Below, piece after piece: positions 1 through 6,853 of a DNA stretch of 9,373 nucleotides; the first letter of the stretch is position 1, and each line of letters opens with the position of its first letter. The notes under the pieces are model-generated. The model was not told the DNA's origin and did no database searches. It worked only from the letters and a program-made list of their open reading frames with translations. The stretch covers positions 1-9,373 of the forward strand of contig JAISMW010000007.1 in NCBI GenBank assembly GCA_031276545.1, in the 5' to 3' direction. Made by a program: the position numbers and the translations under genes. This DNA comes from Tannerellaceae bacterium (GTDB lineage: Bacteria; Bacteroidota; Bacteroidia; Bacteroidales; Tannerellaceae).

Positions 1-21
1 TTTGCTCCTTGTGACTATAGT

Positions 22-239
22 CACCGGAGGTAAAAGTTTTATTTTACTGCCAGTTCCTATATGCACCGGGAGTAAAAATTCTTTTTTGCCTCCAGTACCT
101 ATATGCACTGGGAGTAAAAATTTTATTTTGCCTCCAGTACCTATATGCACCGGGAGTAAAAGTTTTATTTTGCCTCCAGTACCTATATGCACCGGGAGTA
201 AAAATTTTATTTTGCCTCCAGTACCTATATGCACCGGGG
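22..239. repeat. 42-bp tandem repeat, five copies plus a partial sixth
   Basis: Five head-to-tail units of exactly 42 bases begin at 22, 64, 106, 148 and 190, and a partial unit begins at 232. Units 2-5 are nearly identical; unit 1 is the most diverged. Each unit starts CACCGGGAGTAAAA and later carries TTTTGCCTCCAGTA. These two parts are imperfect inverted complements whose mismatches are mostly transitions, so as RNA many become G-U pairs, giving an A/T-rich loop on a stem of about 14 bases. Because 42 is a multiple of three, the array reads open on both strands as a 14-residue peptide repeat. That openness follows from the period and is not evidence of a gene. Function is unknown. Confidence 0.93.
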
Positions 240-437
240 ATACATGCAACGCGCCTCCTCCTCTGAGGAGCCGAAGCCATGGTAACGCTTATTTCTTAGG
301 TCGAACTCAGGTTAGCAAGGTGCTCCTTGCCCCTGCCGGGCGCCCCTCCCCTCCTGCCGATCCGGTCTACGCTTCCCTGTCCCGTTCAACCCCCGGAATG
401 CAGGCATACACTCTACCTATATACCACAGACAGGGTA
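240..437. other. GC-rich non-coding stretch with small hairpins
   Basis: No gene is supported here. There is a 13-base palindrome at 258-270 (CTCCTC-T-GAGGAG) and a perfect hairpin at 315-330 (GCAAGG-TGCT-CCTTGC), followed by a pyrimidine-rich, C-rich tract at about 329-360. Both strands were looked over for conserved cobalamin, TPP and SAM riboswitch cores and for tRNA-like folds; none was recognised. The stretch could be the 3' flank of an upstream gene outside the window or an untranslated leader, but the sequence does not decide between these. Confidence 0.4.
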
Positions 438-468
438 TTGGGTGAACCGGGCAATGAATCTACTTTTG
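438..468 (+). promoter_or_regulatory. Candidate Bacteroidetes-type promoter of the tetrapyrrole operon
   Basis: TACTTTTG at 461-468 matches the Bacteroidetes -7 consensus TAnnTTTG exactly, and TTG at 438-440 lies 20 bases upstream, the usual place for the -33 element. Transcription would start near 475, leaving a leader of about 25 bases before the ATG at 500. It precedes the whole hem operon, in which no further promoter is expected because all genes overlap. The match is by eye only. Confidence 0.6.
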
Positions 469-499
469 CGCCCGATAACAGGCAAATCCCTTGAGTGAA

Positions 500-2500
500 A
501 TGAATAATGCAGAAAATGGATTGAGAGTAATCAGCCGGAATAGCGCTCTTTCCCTCCTTCAGGTGAAGGAGGTTTTTTCTTTTTTCCCGGATATAAGCTA
601 CCGGCTATCTGCAATCCCTTCGTTTGGAGATAAAAACAAACAAATTTCCCTGATGAACCATATTGCTCCCGACTTCTTCACCCGCGAACTGGATGAAGCG
701 ATTATTCACGGGCAAGCCGATGTGGCTGTTCATTCCGCCAAAGATATTCCGTATCCTCTTCCCCGGGAGATGGAGGTGTTTGCCCTTCTGGAAGCCTCCG
801 ACCCGACGGACGCCCTTGTCAGCAGAAACCGCTACACGCTGGACAGCCTGCCCCCGGGAGCAACCGTGGGAACCAGTTCCGAAGCCCGTAAAACAGCGCT
901 TCTGAACAGGAGACCCGACCTTAACATTGTCAGCATCCGGGGAACAATCGAAGAACGGATAGAGCTGACCGACAAAGGTCTTGTTGATGCTTTGATTGTG
1001 GCTTCCTGCGCTCTGAAACGTCTGGGACTGGAAAACCGGATAGAAGAAAGGCTTCCTTTCAGAACCCATCCTCTGCAGGGGCATTTAGCTGTCGTCGGCC
1101 GGAAAGACCGGCAGGAAATAAAAGCGCTGTTTGCTGCAAACGATGTGAGAAGAACCTACGGGAAAGTATACCTGACCGGTTTCGGCCCCGGTAATCCGGA
1201 TTTATTAACGATCGGAGGCGATAAAGCCCTCGCAAAAGCCCATGTCATTTTCTATGATGATTTGCTCGACGCCTCCTTCCTTTCCCGCTATCCGGGCGAA
1301 AAAATCTGTACCGGTAAACGAAAAGGGAACCACCGTTTTTCGCAGGAAGCGATCAATGAACAGCTTTACAGAGCTGCCATAGCAGGAAAAAATACCGTCC
1401 GCCTGAAAGGAGGAGACCCTTTGATTTTTGCGCACGGACGCGAAGAGGCAGACTACCTGCAAAGCCGCCTGGTCGAAGTGGAAATTATTCCGGGAATATC
1501 GTCGGGGACAGCTTTTGCCGCCTGCACACATATCCCGCTGACACATCGGGGAGTGTCCTCGTCGGTAGCTTTTGTTACCGGACATTCACCGGAAAACACG
1601 CAAACGCCGGACGCCGATACGCTGGTCTACTATATGGGAGGCGCCCATATAGCCGGCATTGCCCGGAAGCTGATTGCCTCAGGACGCCCGGAAGATACGC
1701 CGGCAGCGTTGGCCTTCAATATTTCATTACCCGATCAGCAGTTCTGGTTTTCTTCCCTGAAAGAACTGCAATATTCCCTGGTGAAATACCCTACCCCTCT
1801 GCTGATGCTCATCGGCCGGGTGGCGGCATTTGAAAATGCCGGAGCGGAGAAGCAAAAAATATTAATCACAGGCACGTCCGATGAAGCTTATGCTCACAAT
1901 CCCCATGCCGTTCATACTCCGCTTATACGTATCGACAGGATAGCGGACAACCCCATGCTCAGGGCTTGCATCCGGGAGATTCGGGACTTCGACTGGATTA
2001 TATTTACCAGCCGCTACGGCGTTCGCTATTTCTTTGAAACTATCCGCGAATGGAAGGTGGATATCCGGTCTCTGGCAAAGATACAGTTTGCCTCCGTAGG
2101 GAAAACAACGGCAGCCGAACTGCAGACCTATCAGATTTATCCCGACCTGGAACCGGCAAACGAATCGGCTGCCGGTCTCGTACACTGTTTCAGGGAAAAA
2201 GGAATAACAGATAAATACATGCTGCTTCCCCGCTCGGATAAAGGACTGAAATACCTGTCTGACGAATTGGAGAAACTGGGAAACCGGATTGCGGATATCC
2301 CCGTTTACCGGAACAGCCCGAATGGAGAAGCCGAAAAAACAGAGCTTTCTCCGTACCGGAAAATCATCTTCTCATCACCCTCTGCCGTGGAGGCATTCAA
2401 CCGGCTCTATGGTGAAATGCCTTCCGGAATACAGTTGGTAGCCAAAGGACCAACCACCGAAGAATCCATAAAAAAAACAATAACAGATGCAACGGTTTAG
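500..2500 (+). CDS. cobA: Three-domain fusion: truncated hydroxymethylbilane synthase + uroporphyrinogen-III C-methyltransferase + uroporphyrinogen-III synthase
   Basis: A 666-residue cytoplasmic protein (counted from ATG 500) with three joined enzymes. Residues about 8-217 resemble HemC: R13 in ISRNS, F60, AKDIP with K81 and the catalytic-type D82, GTSS at 124-127, SIRG at 145-148 and ALKRLGLENRI at 171-181. The third HemC domain with its cofactor cysteine (EGGCQ in E. coli) is absent, the GQGA motif is degraded, and one of the paired arginines after TSS is alanine. Residues about 221-447 are CobA/SUMT: VYLTGFGPGNPDLLT, GKRKG, LKGGDP, EEADYL and EIIPGISSG, which bind S-adenosylmethionine and make precorrin-2. 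Residues about 452-666 are HemD, with DWIIFTSRYGV, SVGKTTAAEL, LLPRS and FSSPSAVEAF. An in-frame TTG at 491 is an alternative start; ATG 500 was preferred. The CobA and HemD assignments are firm. HemC activity is doubtful. Confidence 0.93.
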   Translation: MNNAENGLRVISRNSALSLLQVKEVFSFFPDISYRLSAIPSFGDKNKQISLMNHIAPDFFTRELDEAIIHGQADVAVHSAKDIPYPLPREMEVFALLEASDPTDALVSRNRYTLDSLPPGATVGTSSEARKTALLNRRPDLNIVSIRGTIEERIELTDKGLVDALIVASCALKRLGLENRIEERLPFRTHPLQGHLAVVGRKDRQEIKALFAANDVRRTYGKVYLTGFGPGNPDLLTIGGDKALAKAHVIFYDDLLDASFLSRYPGEKICTGKRKGNHRFSQEAINEQLYRAAIAGKNTVRLKGGDPLIFAHGREEADYLQSRLVEVEIIPGISSGTAFAACTHIPLTHRGVSSSVAFVTGHSPENTQTPDADTLVYYMGGAHIAGIARKLIASGRPEDTPAALAFNISLPDQQFWFSSLKELQYSLVKYPTPLLMLIGRVAAFENAGAEKQKILITGTSDEAYAHNPHAVHTPLIRIDRIADNPMLRACIREIRDFDWIIFTSRYGVRYFFETIREWKVDIRSLAKIQFASVGKTTAAELQTYQIYPDLEPANESAAGLVHCFREKGITDKYMLLPRSDKGLKYLSDELEKLGNRIADIPVYRNSPNGEAEKTELSPYRKIIFSSPSAVEAFNRLYGEMPSGIQLVAKGPTTEESIKKTITDATV

Positions 2501-3452
2501 ACCTTACAGAATCTCGCAGGAAGTGCGCGACCAGTATGCCGACACGAGCCTCTCGGCAGCCGATTTTATCTATCCGTATTTTGTTGTGGAGGGAAAAAAC
2601 ATACGGACAGAGATTTCCATGATGGAAGGTGTCTTCCGGCTTTCGATAGACCGTTTGCTGAGAGACGTGGAAGAATTGCAGACTCTGGGAATCGACAAGC
2701 TGCTGCTGTTCGGCGTTATTCCCGGCAACGAAAAAGACAGCCAAGGCAGCCGGGGAACTTCCCCCGACAGTTTGATATGCCGGGCGGTGGAAGCCATCCG
2801 GAAAAGTTTTCCCGGGATAAAGATCATCACCGACGTCTGCCTTTGCGAATATACCTCGCACGGACATTGCGGCCTGCTGCACGGCAAGGATGTAGACAAC
2901 GACAGCACCCTGCCTTTGCTGGCCGAAATGGCCTGCCGTCATGCGGCGGCAGGAGCCGACTTCGTGGCGCCCTCGGCCATGATGGACGGGCAGGTGGAAG
3001 CCATCCGCCGGCGCCTGGACAAAGAAGGCCTGTCTGCACAGATACTGGCTTATTCGGCCAAGTACGCCTCGGCATTCTACGGACCGTTTCGCGAGGCAGC
3101 CGATTCGGCTCCTGCCTTCGGTGACCGGAAAACCTATCAGATGGATTACCGTACCCGCAACCAGGGATTGGAAGAGATAGCCGCCGACATTGCCGAGGGA
3201 GCAGACTGGATTATGGTAAAACCGGCGCTGGCTTATCTGGATATCATTCAGCGGGCTTCGGTACGTTTCCCTTCCCGTCCTCTGGTAGCCTATCAGGTGT
3301 CGGGCGAGTATGCGATGCTGAAACAGGGAGCGAAACAGGGCTTTTTCAGTGAAGAGCAAATCTTCCTCGAAAGCCTGACGGCGATTAAGCGTGCAGGAGC
3401 AGACTGCATCATTTCGTATTATGCAAAAGATTTTGCAGCAAGGCACCCATGA
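2487..3452 (+). CDS. hemB: Delta-aminolevulinic acid dehydratase (porphobilinogen synthase)
   Basis: HemB condenses two 5-aminolevulinate molecules into porphobilinogen in the cytoplasm. The 321-residue protein has the usual family length and is complete. The two active-site lysines are visible: K192 in AYSAKYASAFYGPF and K245 in MVKPALAYLD. The segment DVCLCEYTSHGHCG supplies C118, C120 and C128, the three-cysteine zinc site of the zinc-dependent subtype. RNQGLEE and AYQVSGEYAM near the C terminus are also typical. The ATG lies inside the end of the upstream fusion gene, a 14-base overlap, so translation is probably coupled; its stop overlaps the next start as ATGA. Its product feeds the HemC-like domain encoded just upstream. 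Confidence 0.98.
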   Translation: MQRFRPYRISQEVRDQYADTSLSAADFIYPYFVVEGKNIRTEISMMEGVFRLSIDRLLRDVEELQTLGIDKLLLFGVIPGNEKDSQGSRGTSPDSLICRAVEAIRKSFPGIKIITDVCLCEYTSHGHCGLLHGKDVDNDSTLPLLAEMACRHAAAGADFVAPSAMMDGQVEAIRRRLDKEGLSAQILAYSAKYASAFYGPFREAADSAPAFGDRKTYQMDYRTRNQGLEEIAADIAEGADWIMVKPALAYLDIIQRASVRFPSRPLVAYQVSGEYAMLKQGAKQGFFSEEQIFLESLTAIKRAGADCIISYYAKDFAARHP

Positions 3453-3919
3453 ACAGAGAAGAGCTTCAGTTCTTGCCGGTTTCCATCAATATCCGCCGGA
3501 AGAAAATCCTGATTATCGGAGGAGGAAAAGTTGCTTTTCACAAAGCGACGGTACTGAGCCGTTTCAGTTGCAAAGCAAAGGTTATAGCGCCCCGGTTTTA
3601 TCCGGGCTTTGAAGACTTACCCTTCGAACTGATACCCCGCGAATATACAGCCGGCGATCTGGACGGCGCTTTCCTGGTTTATATCTGTACCGGAGACGAA
3701 GCGCTGAATGCCTCTGTAAAAGCCTCCTGCGAGGAACGGGGCATATTGGCCAGTGTCTGCGATAATCCTTTGCTGTGTGATTTTATTTCGCCGGCTATTC
3801 ATCAGGAAGGATACCTCACGGTTGCCGTGTCATCGGATGCCCGGAATGTCCGCCGGTCGATTGATATCCGCAATCGGATACGGACTCTATTTGAAAATAA
3901 AACAATAAAAATCAAATGA
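3449..3919 (+). CDS. Precorrin-2 dehydrogenase (SirC/Met8/CysG N-terminal type)
   Basis: A 156-residue NAD-dependent dehydrogenase that should oxidise precorrin-2 to sirohydrochlorin, the step after the CobA domain. The Rossmann fold is clear: KKILIIGGGKVAFHKA at 18-33 is the dinucleotide loop of this family, followed by acidic and hydrophobic strands. CDNPLLCDF at 104-112 holds D105, matching the catalytic aspartate of E. coli CysG and yeast Met8. VAVSSDARNVRRS at 125-137 corresponds to the family's A-I-S-T-x-G-x-S-P region, though diverged. The protein is shorter than SirC of Bacillus (about 200 residues) and Met8 (about 270), so the C-terminal helical part that helps dimerisation and chelation is largely missing. 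It is flanked by 4-base ATGA overlaps on both sides. Metal insertion may need a separate chelatase. Confidence 0.9.
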   Translation: MNREELQFLPVSINIRRKKILIIGGGKVAFHKATVLSRFSCKAKVIAPRFYPGFEDLPFELIPREYTAGDLDGAFLVYICTGDEALNASVKASCEERGILASVCDNPLLCDFISPAIHQEGYLTVAVSSDARNVRRSIDIRNRIRTLFENKTIKIK

Positions 3920-4809
3920 TAGAATGTAAACTTATCCATCACGCAGACTTCTCCCTGGAAGAAAGGGAAACTTTGCTTCAGCAGACTTTGCGGGACGGGC
4001 AGACTCCTCATGTACTGCTTAAAACCTGCAACCGCATTGAGTTGTATGAGGGAGAAGGGGATATACCCGACTATATGCTGTACCATCTCTGCCGTGTGGC
4101 TTCAGGACTGGAATCGGCCATCACCGGCGAACGCGCCATACAGGGACAATTGAAAAATGCCTATCTGGAAGCCTGCACAAAATATTCTTTATCCTCAGGC
4201 CTGCACAAACTGTTTCAGACGGCCATACACACAGGCAAACGTGTCCGGAGCGAAACGAAAATCTCCGAAGGCGCTGTCAGCCACAGTCAGGCAACAGCCG
4301 ACATCCTGAAGAAAGAATGTCCCGACCTGAAGCAGAAGATCGTCGGTATTATCGGAGTAAACAATCTGACGGAAGACATCCTGAAATTTTTAACCCGGAA
4401 GCAGTCTGTCAACATCTTTTTATCTAACCGGAATTTAGCCGCTGCGGAAGCTTTGGCGGCCACCTACCACGCCACAGCCATACCTTTGCACGAGAAAAGG
4501 CGTTTACTGGAGTTTGTCGATATCCTGATTTGCGCCACCTCGGCTCCCCATATTCTTGTAGGACGGGAAGATATCCCGGCAGGAAAAGAGATGCTGATCT
4601 TTGACCTGGCTTTCCCCCGCGACGTAGACCCGCAGTTGGCCAATGAAAAAGGAATCAGGCTTTTCAATCTGGAACACATCGAAGCATTTGCAAAAAACAA
4701 CCTCCTGCTGAGAGATAGTGAAATAAAAGAAGCCGAGCGAATCATTGAAGAAGAGATGCATAAATTCAGGAAATGGCGGAATCACCACCCCCTGCAAGCG
4801 CTGCCATGA
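3916..4809 (+). CDS. hemA: Glutamyl-tRNA reductase, short form
   Basis: HemA reduces the glutamate of glutamyl-tRNA to glutamate-1-semialdehyde using NADPH, the first committed step of the C5 tetrapyrrole pathway. The catalytic nucleophile is C38 in LKTCNRIELY. LYHLCRVASGLES and GERAIQGQLKNAY (55-83) match the conserved catalytic domain, and LFQTAIHTGKRVRSETKI (99-116) the following helix. The nucleotide-binding domain starts at KIVGIIGVNN (141-150) and contains DLAFPRDVDP (230-239). At 297 residues it is over 100 shorter than usual (about 410-430): it stops just after the FRKW of the spinal helix, so the C-terminal dimerisation domain is absent. The glycine-rich loop is also atypical. The gene is intact, not frameshifted: it ends in an ATGA overlap with hemL, as its neighbours do. 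Product probably passed directly to HemL. Confidence 0.94.
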   Translation: MIECKLIHHADFSLEERETLLQQTLRDGQTPHVLLKTCNRIELYEGEGDIPDYMLYHLCRVASGLESAITGERAIQGQLKNAYLEACTKYSLSSGLHKLFQTAIHTGKRVRSETKISEGAVSHSQATADILKKECPDLKQKIVGIIGVNNLTEDILKFLTRKQSVNIFLSNRNLAAAEALAATYHATAIPLHEKRRLLEFVDILICATSAPHILVGREDIPAGKEMLIFDLAFPRDVDPQLANEKGIRLFNLEHIEAFAKNNLLLRDSEIKEAERIIEEEMHKFRKWRNHHPLQALP

Positions 4810-6077
4810 TGAACAGAAGCAATTCCATAAAAGCATACGAAGAAGCCCTCCGCTATATTCCCGGCGGAGTAAACAGTCCGGTCAGAACCTTGCGCAGTGT
4901 GGAAGAATCGCCTTTGTTCATTCAAAAAGCAAAGGCTGCCAGCCTGACGGATTTAGATGGGAACCGATTTACCGATTTCTGTCTGTCGTGGGGCGTCTTC
5001 ATCCTCGGACATGCGCATCCGTCCGTCAATAAAGCCATCCGCAAGGCCGTCAGCAAAGGCACAAGCTACGGTATTCCTTCGCCGGCAGAAACCGCATTGG
5101 CCTGTCTGGTACAGGAACATTTCCCCGGCATGGAGAAAATACGTTTTGTCAATTCGGGTACCGAGGCCGTCATGAGCGCCATCCGGCTGGCAAGGGGCGC
5201 CACAGGAAGAAGCACCATCCTTAAATTTGACGGATGCTACCACGGACACGCCGACCACCTGCTGGTTTCGGCGGGTTCGGGAGTAGCCGGTCTCAGGGAA
5301 GCCTCCTCAGCCGGTGTTCCGCGCGCATTTACGGAACATACCCTAAGCGTGCCTTTCAATAATACTGAAGCCGTCGAACAGGTATTTCGGGAGAAAGGCG
5401 AAAACATTGCCGCCATCATCGTCGAACCGGTTCCTGCCAATATGGGGGTCATCCTGCCGCAGACCGGATTTCTCGAACGTCTGAGAGAACTGGCCACCGC
5501 GTACCGCTCCCTACTGATATTCGACGAAGTAATCACCGGATTCCGCCTCCCCGGCGGAGCGCAGAAGTATTTTGGCATCAAACCCGACCTGACGACCCTG
5601 GGCAAGATCTTAGGCGGAGGATTTCCTGCAGCAGCTTTTGGCGGCAGAGAAGATATTATGGCATTCCTGGCGCCCGACGGCCCCGTTTATCAGGCCGGCA
5701 CATTATCCGGAAATCCGGTTGCCATGCACGCAGGAATAGCTACGCTGACACTGCTGAGCCAGGCAGGATACTATGAACATCTGGAAAAGAAAGCCAGGGA
5801 CTTTTTCACAGAGCTGTCAGAAATCATTCCGGAAAAAGATATCCGGCTGAACAGCATCGGTTCGCTCTTCACACTCTTTTTCACAAAAGAGGAAGTCCAT
5901 TCGTTTGCCGATGCTCAGAAAGCCGGTGCAAAGCGGTTCAAACAATTTTTCAAGTATATGCTGGCCCATCATTTCTATATGTCCCCTTCGCCATTTGAAG
6001 CAAACTTTTTGTCGAGTGCACATACAAAACGTGAATTAAGCCGGTTCCTGGAGGCGGTAAAGAATTTTCATGAATAA
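4806..6077 (+). CDS. hemL: Glutamate-1-semialdehyde 2,1-aminomutase
   Basis: A PLP-dependent, class III aminotransferase-fold enzyme that converts glutamate-1-semialdehyde to 5-aminolevulinate. The 423-residue protein is of normal length. The N-terminal YIPGGVNSPVR, the loop VNSGTEAVMSAIRLAR, the KFDGCYHGHAD segment, IFDEVITGFR with the PLP-nitrogen aspartate (D240), the Schiff-base lysine K267 in TLGKILGGG, and YQAGTLSGNP are all typical and intact. The start at 4806 was chosen because it gives the same ATGA stop/start overlap seen at the two preceding junctions. An in-frame ATG at 4773 would add 11 low-complexity residues (AESPPPASA) and a long overlap with hemA. It is the last gene of the operon; no strong terminator hairpin follows, only a run of seven T at 6094-6100. 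Confidence 0.98.
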   Translation: MMNRSNSIKAYEEALRYIPGGVNSPVRTLRSVEESPLFIQKAKAASLTDLDGNRFTDFCLSWGVFILGHAHPSVNKAIRKAVSKGTSYGIPSPAETALACLVQEHFPGMEKIRFVNSGTEAVMSAIRLARGATGRSTILKFDGCYHGHADHLLVSAGSGVAGLREASSAGVPRAFTEHTLSVPFNNTEAVEQVFREKGENIAAIIVEPVPANMGVILPQTGFLERLRELATAYRSLLIFDEVITGFRLPGGAQKYFGIKPDLTTLGKILGGGFPAAAFGGREDIMAFLAPDGPVYQAGTLSGNPVAMHAGIATLTLLSQAGYYEHLEKKARDFFTELSEIIPEKDIRLNSIGSLFTLFFTKEEVHSFADAQKAGAKRFKQFFKYMLAHHFYMSPSPFEANFLSSAHTKRELSRFLEAVKNFHE

Positions 6078-6295
6078 TAATCACACTCCACCGTTTTTTT
6101 GAGCATTTTGCCGACGGATCGTAACGCAGAGTTTGGTTTTTTTAGAGGTACCCCAATGGACGGAAGGCTCTGTCGAAATGATAGACTGAGTTTTGGTTCG
6201 ATTGACGGAATGTTCAAAATCACTGCCATAAGGTTGTTGTTGGATAGCATTTACACGGACACTTTGCATTGGCGATACTTTTTAGGAAAAAATAG
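6078..6295. other. Intergenic stretch without a recognised gene
   Basis: This holds the 3' flank of the hem operon and the far upstream region of rpmB. Open frames exist on both strands but show no family signature, and their composition is not coding-like. The motif GACGGA recurs three times (near 6112, 6158 and 6204), twice following a GAGTTTTGGT-like sequence, but the spacing is irregular. No RNA gene or repeat family was recognised. Confidence 0.5.
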
Positions 6296-6326
6296 TTGTG
6301 CGAATTATTTTTTTTCCTTTACTTTG
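6296..6326 (+). promoter_or_regulatory. Candidate promoter of the rpmB-rpmG operon
   Basis: TTG at 6296-6298 and TACTTTG at 6320-6326 are separated by 21 bases and resemble the Bacteroidetes -33/-7 pair, although the -7 box is one base shorter than TAnnTTTG. Transcription starting near 6333 would leave an A/T-rich leader of about 55 bases before rpmB. The stretch between the boxes is very T-rich. Confidence 0.45.
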
Positions 6327-6387
6327 CGGCCTGATTGTGAGATAGTACTAAGTTTTATAGCATAAAAAACAATATAAAGATACAGAG

Positions 6388-6627
6388 ATGTCTAAGATTT
6401 GTCAAATTACCGGAAAGAAAGCAATGGTTGGAAATAATGTTTCCCACTCAAACAAACGGACAAAACGCAAGTTTAATGTGAACTTGTTTACAAAGAAGTT
6501 TTATTGGGTGGAACAGGACGCCTGGATTAGCTTGAATGTTTCAGCCGCAGGGTTGCGAACAATCAATAAAGTAGGTTTGGATGCGGCTATCAAACGCGCA
6601 GCGGAGAAAGGGTTTTTGAACACTTAA
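6388..6627 (+). CDS. rpmB: 50S ribosomal protein L28
   Basis: A 79-residue basic protein of the large ribosomal subunit. The N-terminal [27 protein letters not shown] is the family hallmark (C-Q-x-T-G-K-x-P-x-x-G-N-x-x-S-H), followed by [11 protein letters not shown] and the C-terminal [10 protein letters not shown]. Only one cysteine is present, so the zinc-binding form is unlikely. It is the first gene of a three-gene operon with rpmG 23 bases downstream. Length and motifs are complete. Confidence 0.98.
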   Translation: MSKICQITGKKAMVGNNVSHSNKRTKRKFNVNLFTKKFYWVEQDAWISLNVSAAGLRTINKVGLDAAIKRAAEKGFLNT

Positions 6628-6650
6628 CTTAATAGTGGAGGGAATAAATT

Positions 6651-6839
6651 ATGGCAAAAAAAGCAAAAGGCAATAGGATTCAGGTTATCCTGGAATGTAC
6701 CGAACACAAGGAAAGCGGACAGCCCGGCACTTCAAGGTATATTACTACCAAGAACAGAAAGAATACAACTCAGCGTTTGGAATTGAAGAAATACAATTCT
6801 ATACTGAAACGGATGACAGTACATAAAGAAATTAAATAA
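6651..6839 (+). CDS. rpmG: 50S ribosomal protein L33
   Basis: A 62-residue large-subunit protein with the family core [12 protein letters not shown], then [11 protein letters not shown] and [21 protein letters not shown] single cysteine (C16) remains, where the zinc-ribbon form has two CxxC pairs, so this is the zinc-independent (C-minus) type. GTGGAGGG upstream of the start could serve as a weak ribosome-binding site. It lies between rpmB and the DUF4295 gene, the usual Bacteroidetes order. Confidence 0.98.
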   Translation: MAKKAKGNRIQVILECTEHKESGQPGTSRYITTKNRKNTTQRLELKKYNSILKRMTVHKEIK

Positions 6840-6853
6840 CAGGAGATTAAACA

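Noticed and set aside
22..239. CRISPR array
   Set aside because: The repeats are directly adjacent with no unique spacers.
44..280. Minus-strand frame with repeated GAYRYWRQNKIFTP
   Set aside because: Same explanation: the repeat is a multiple of three, so it reads open on both strands. No start context or promoter supports it.
2..445. Long open frame with a 14-residue repeat (PPVPICTGSKNFIL) on the plus strand
   Set aside because: It starts at a TTG at the window edge, the openness is explained by a 42-base repeat that keeps frame, the opposite strand is equally open, and the part after the repeats shows no protein-like pattern.
240..490. Cobalamin riboswitch before the corrinoid-related operon
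   Set aside because: Expected on biological grounds, but the conserved core boxes could not be found on either strand.
2397..3446. 349-codon open frame opposite hemB
   Set aside because: It is the shadow of hemB, which has all catalytic residues; the antisense protein shows no family signature.
4773..4805. Upstream start for hemL adding 11 residues
   Set aside because: The extra residues are low-complexity and lie inside the end of hemA; the ATGA overlap at 4806 matches the other junctions.
6099..6365. Short open frames on both strands between hemL and rpmB
   Set aside because: They lack recognisable motifs, use poor starts, and overlap the likely rpmB promoter.
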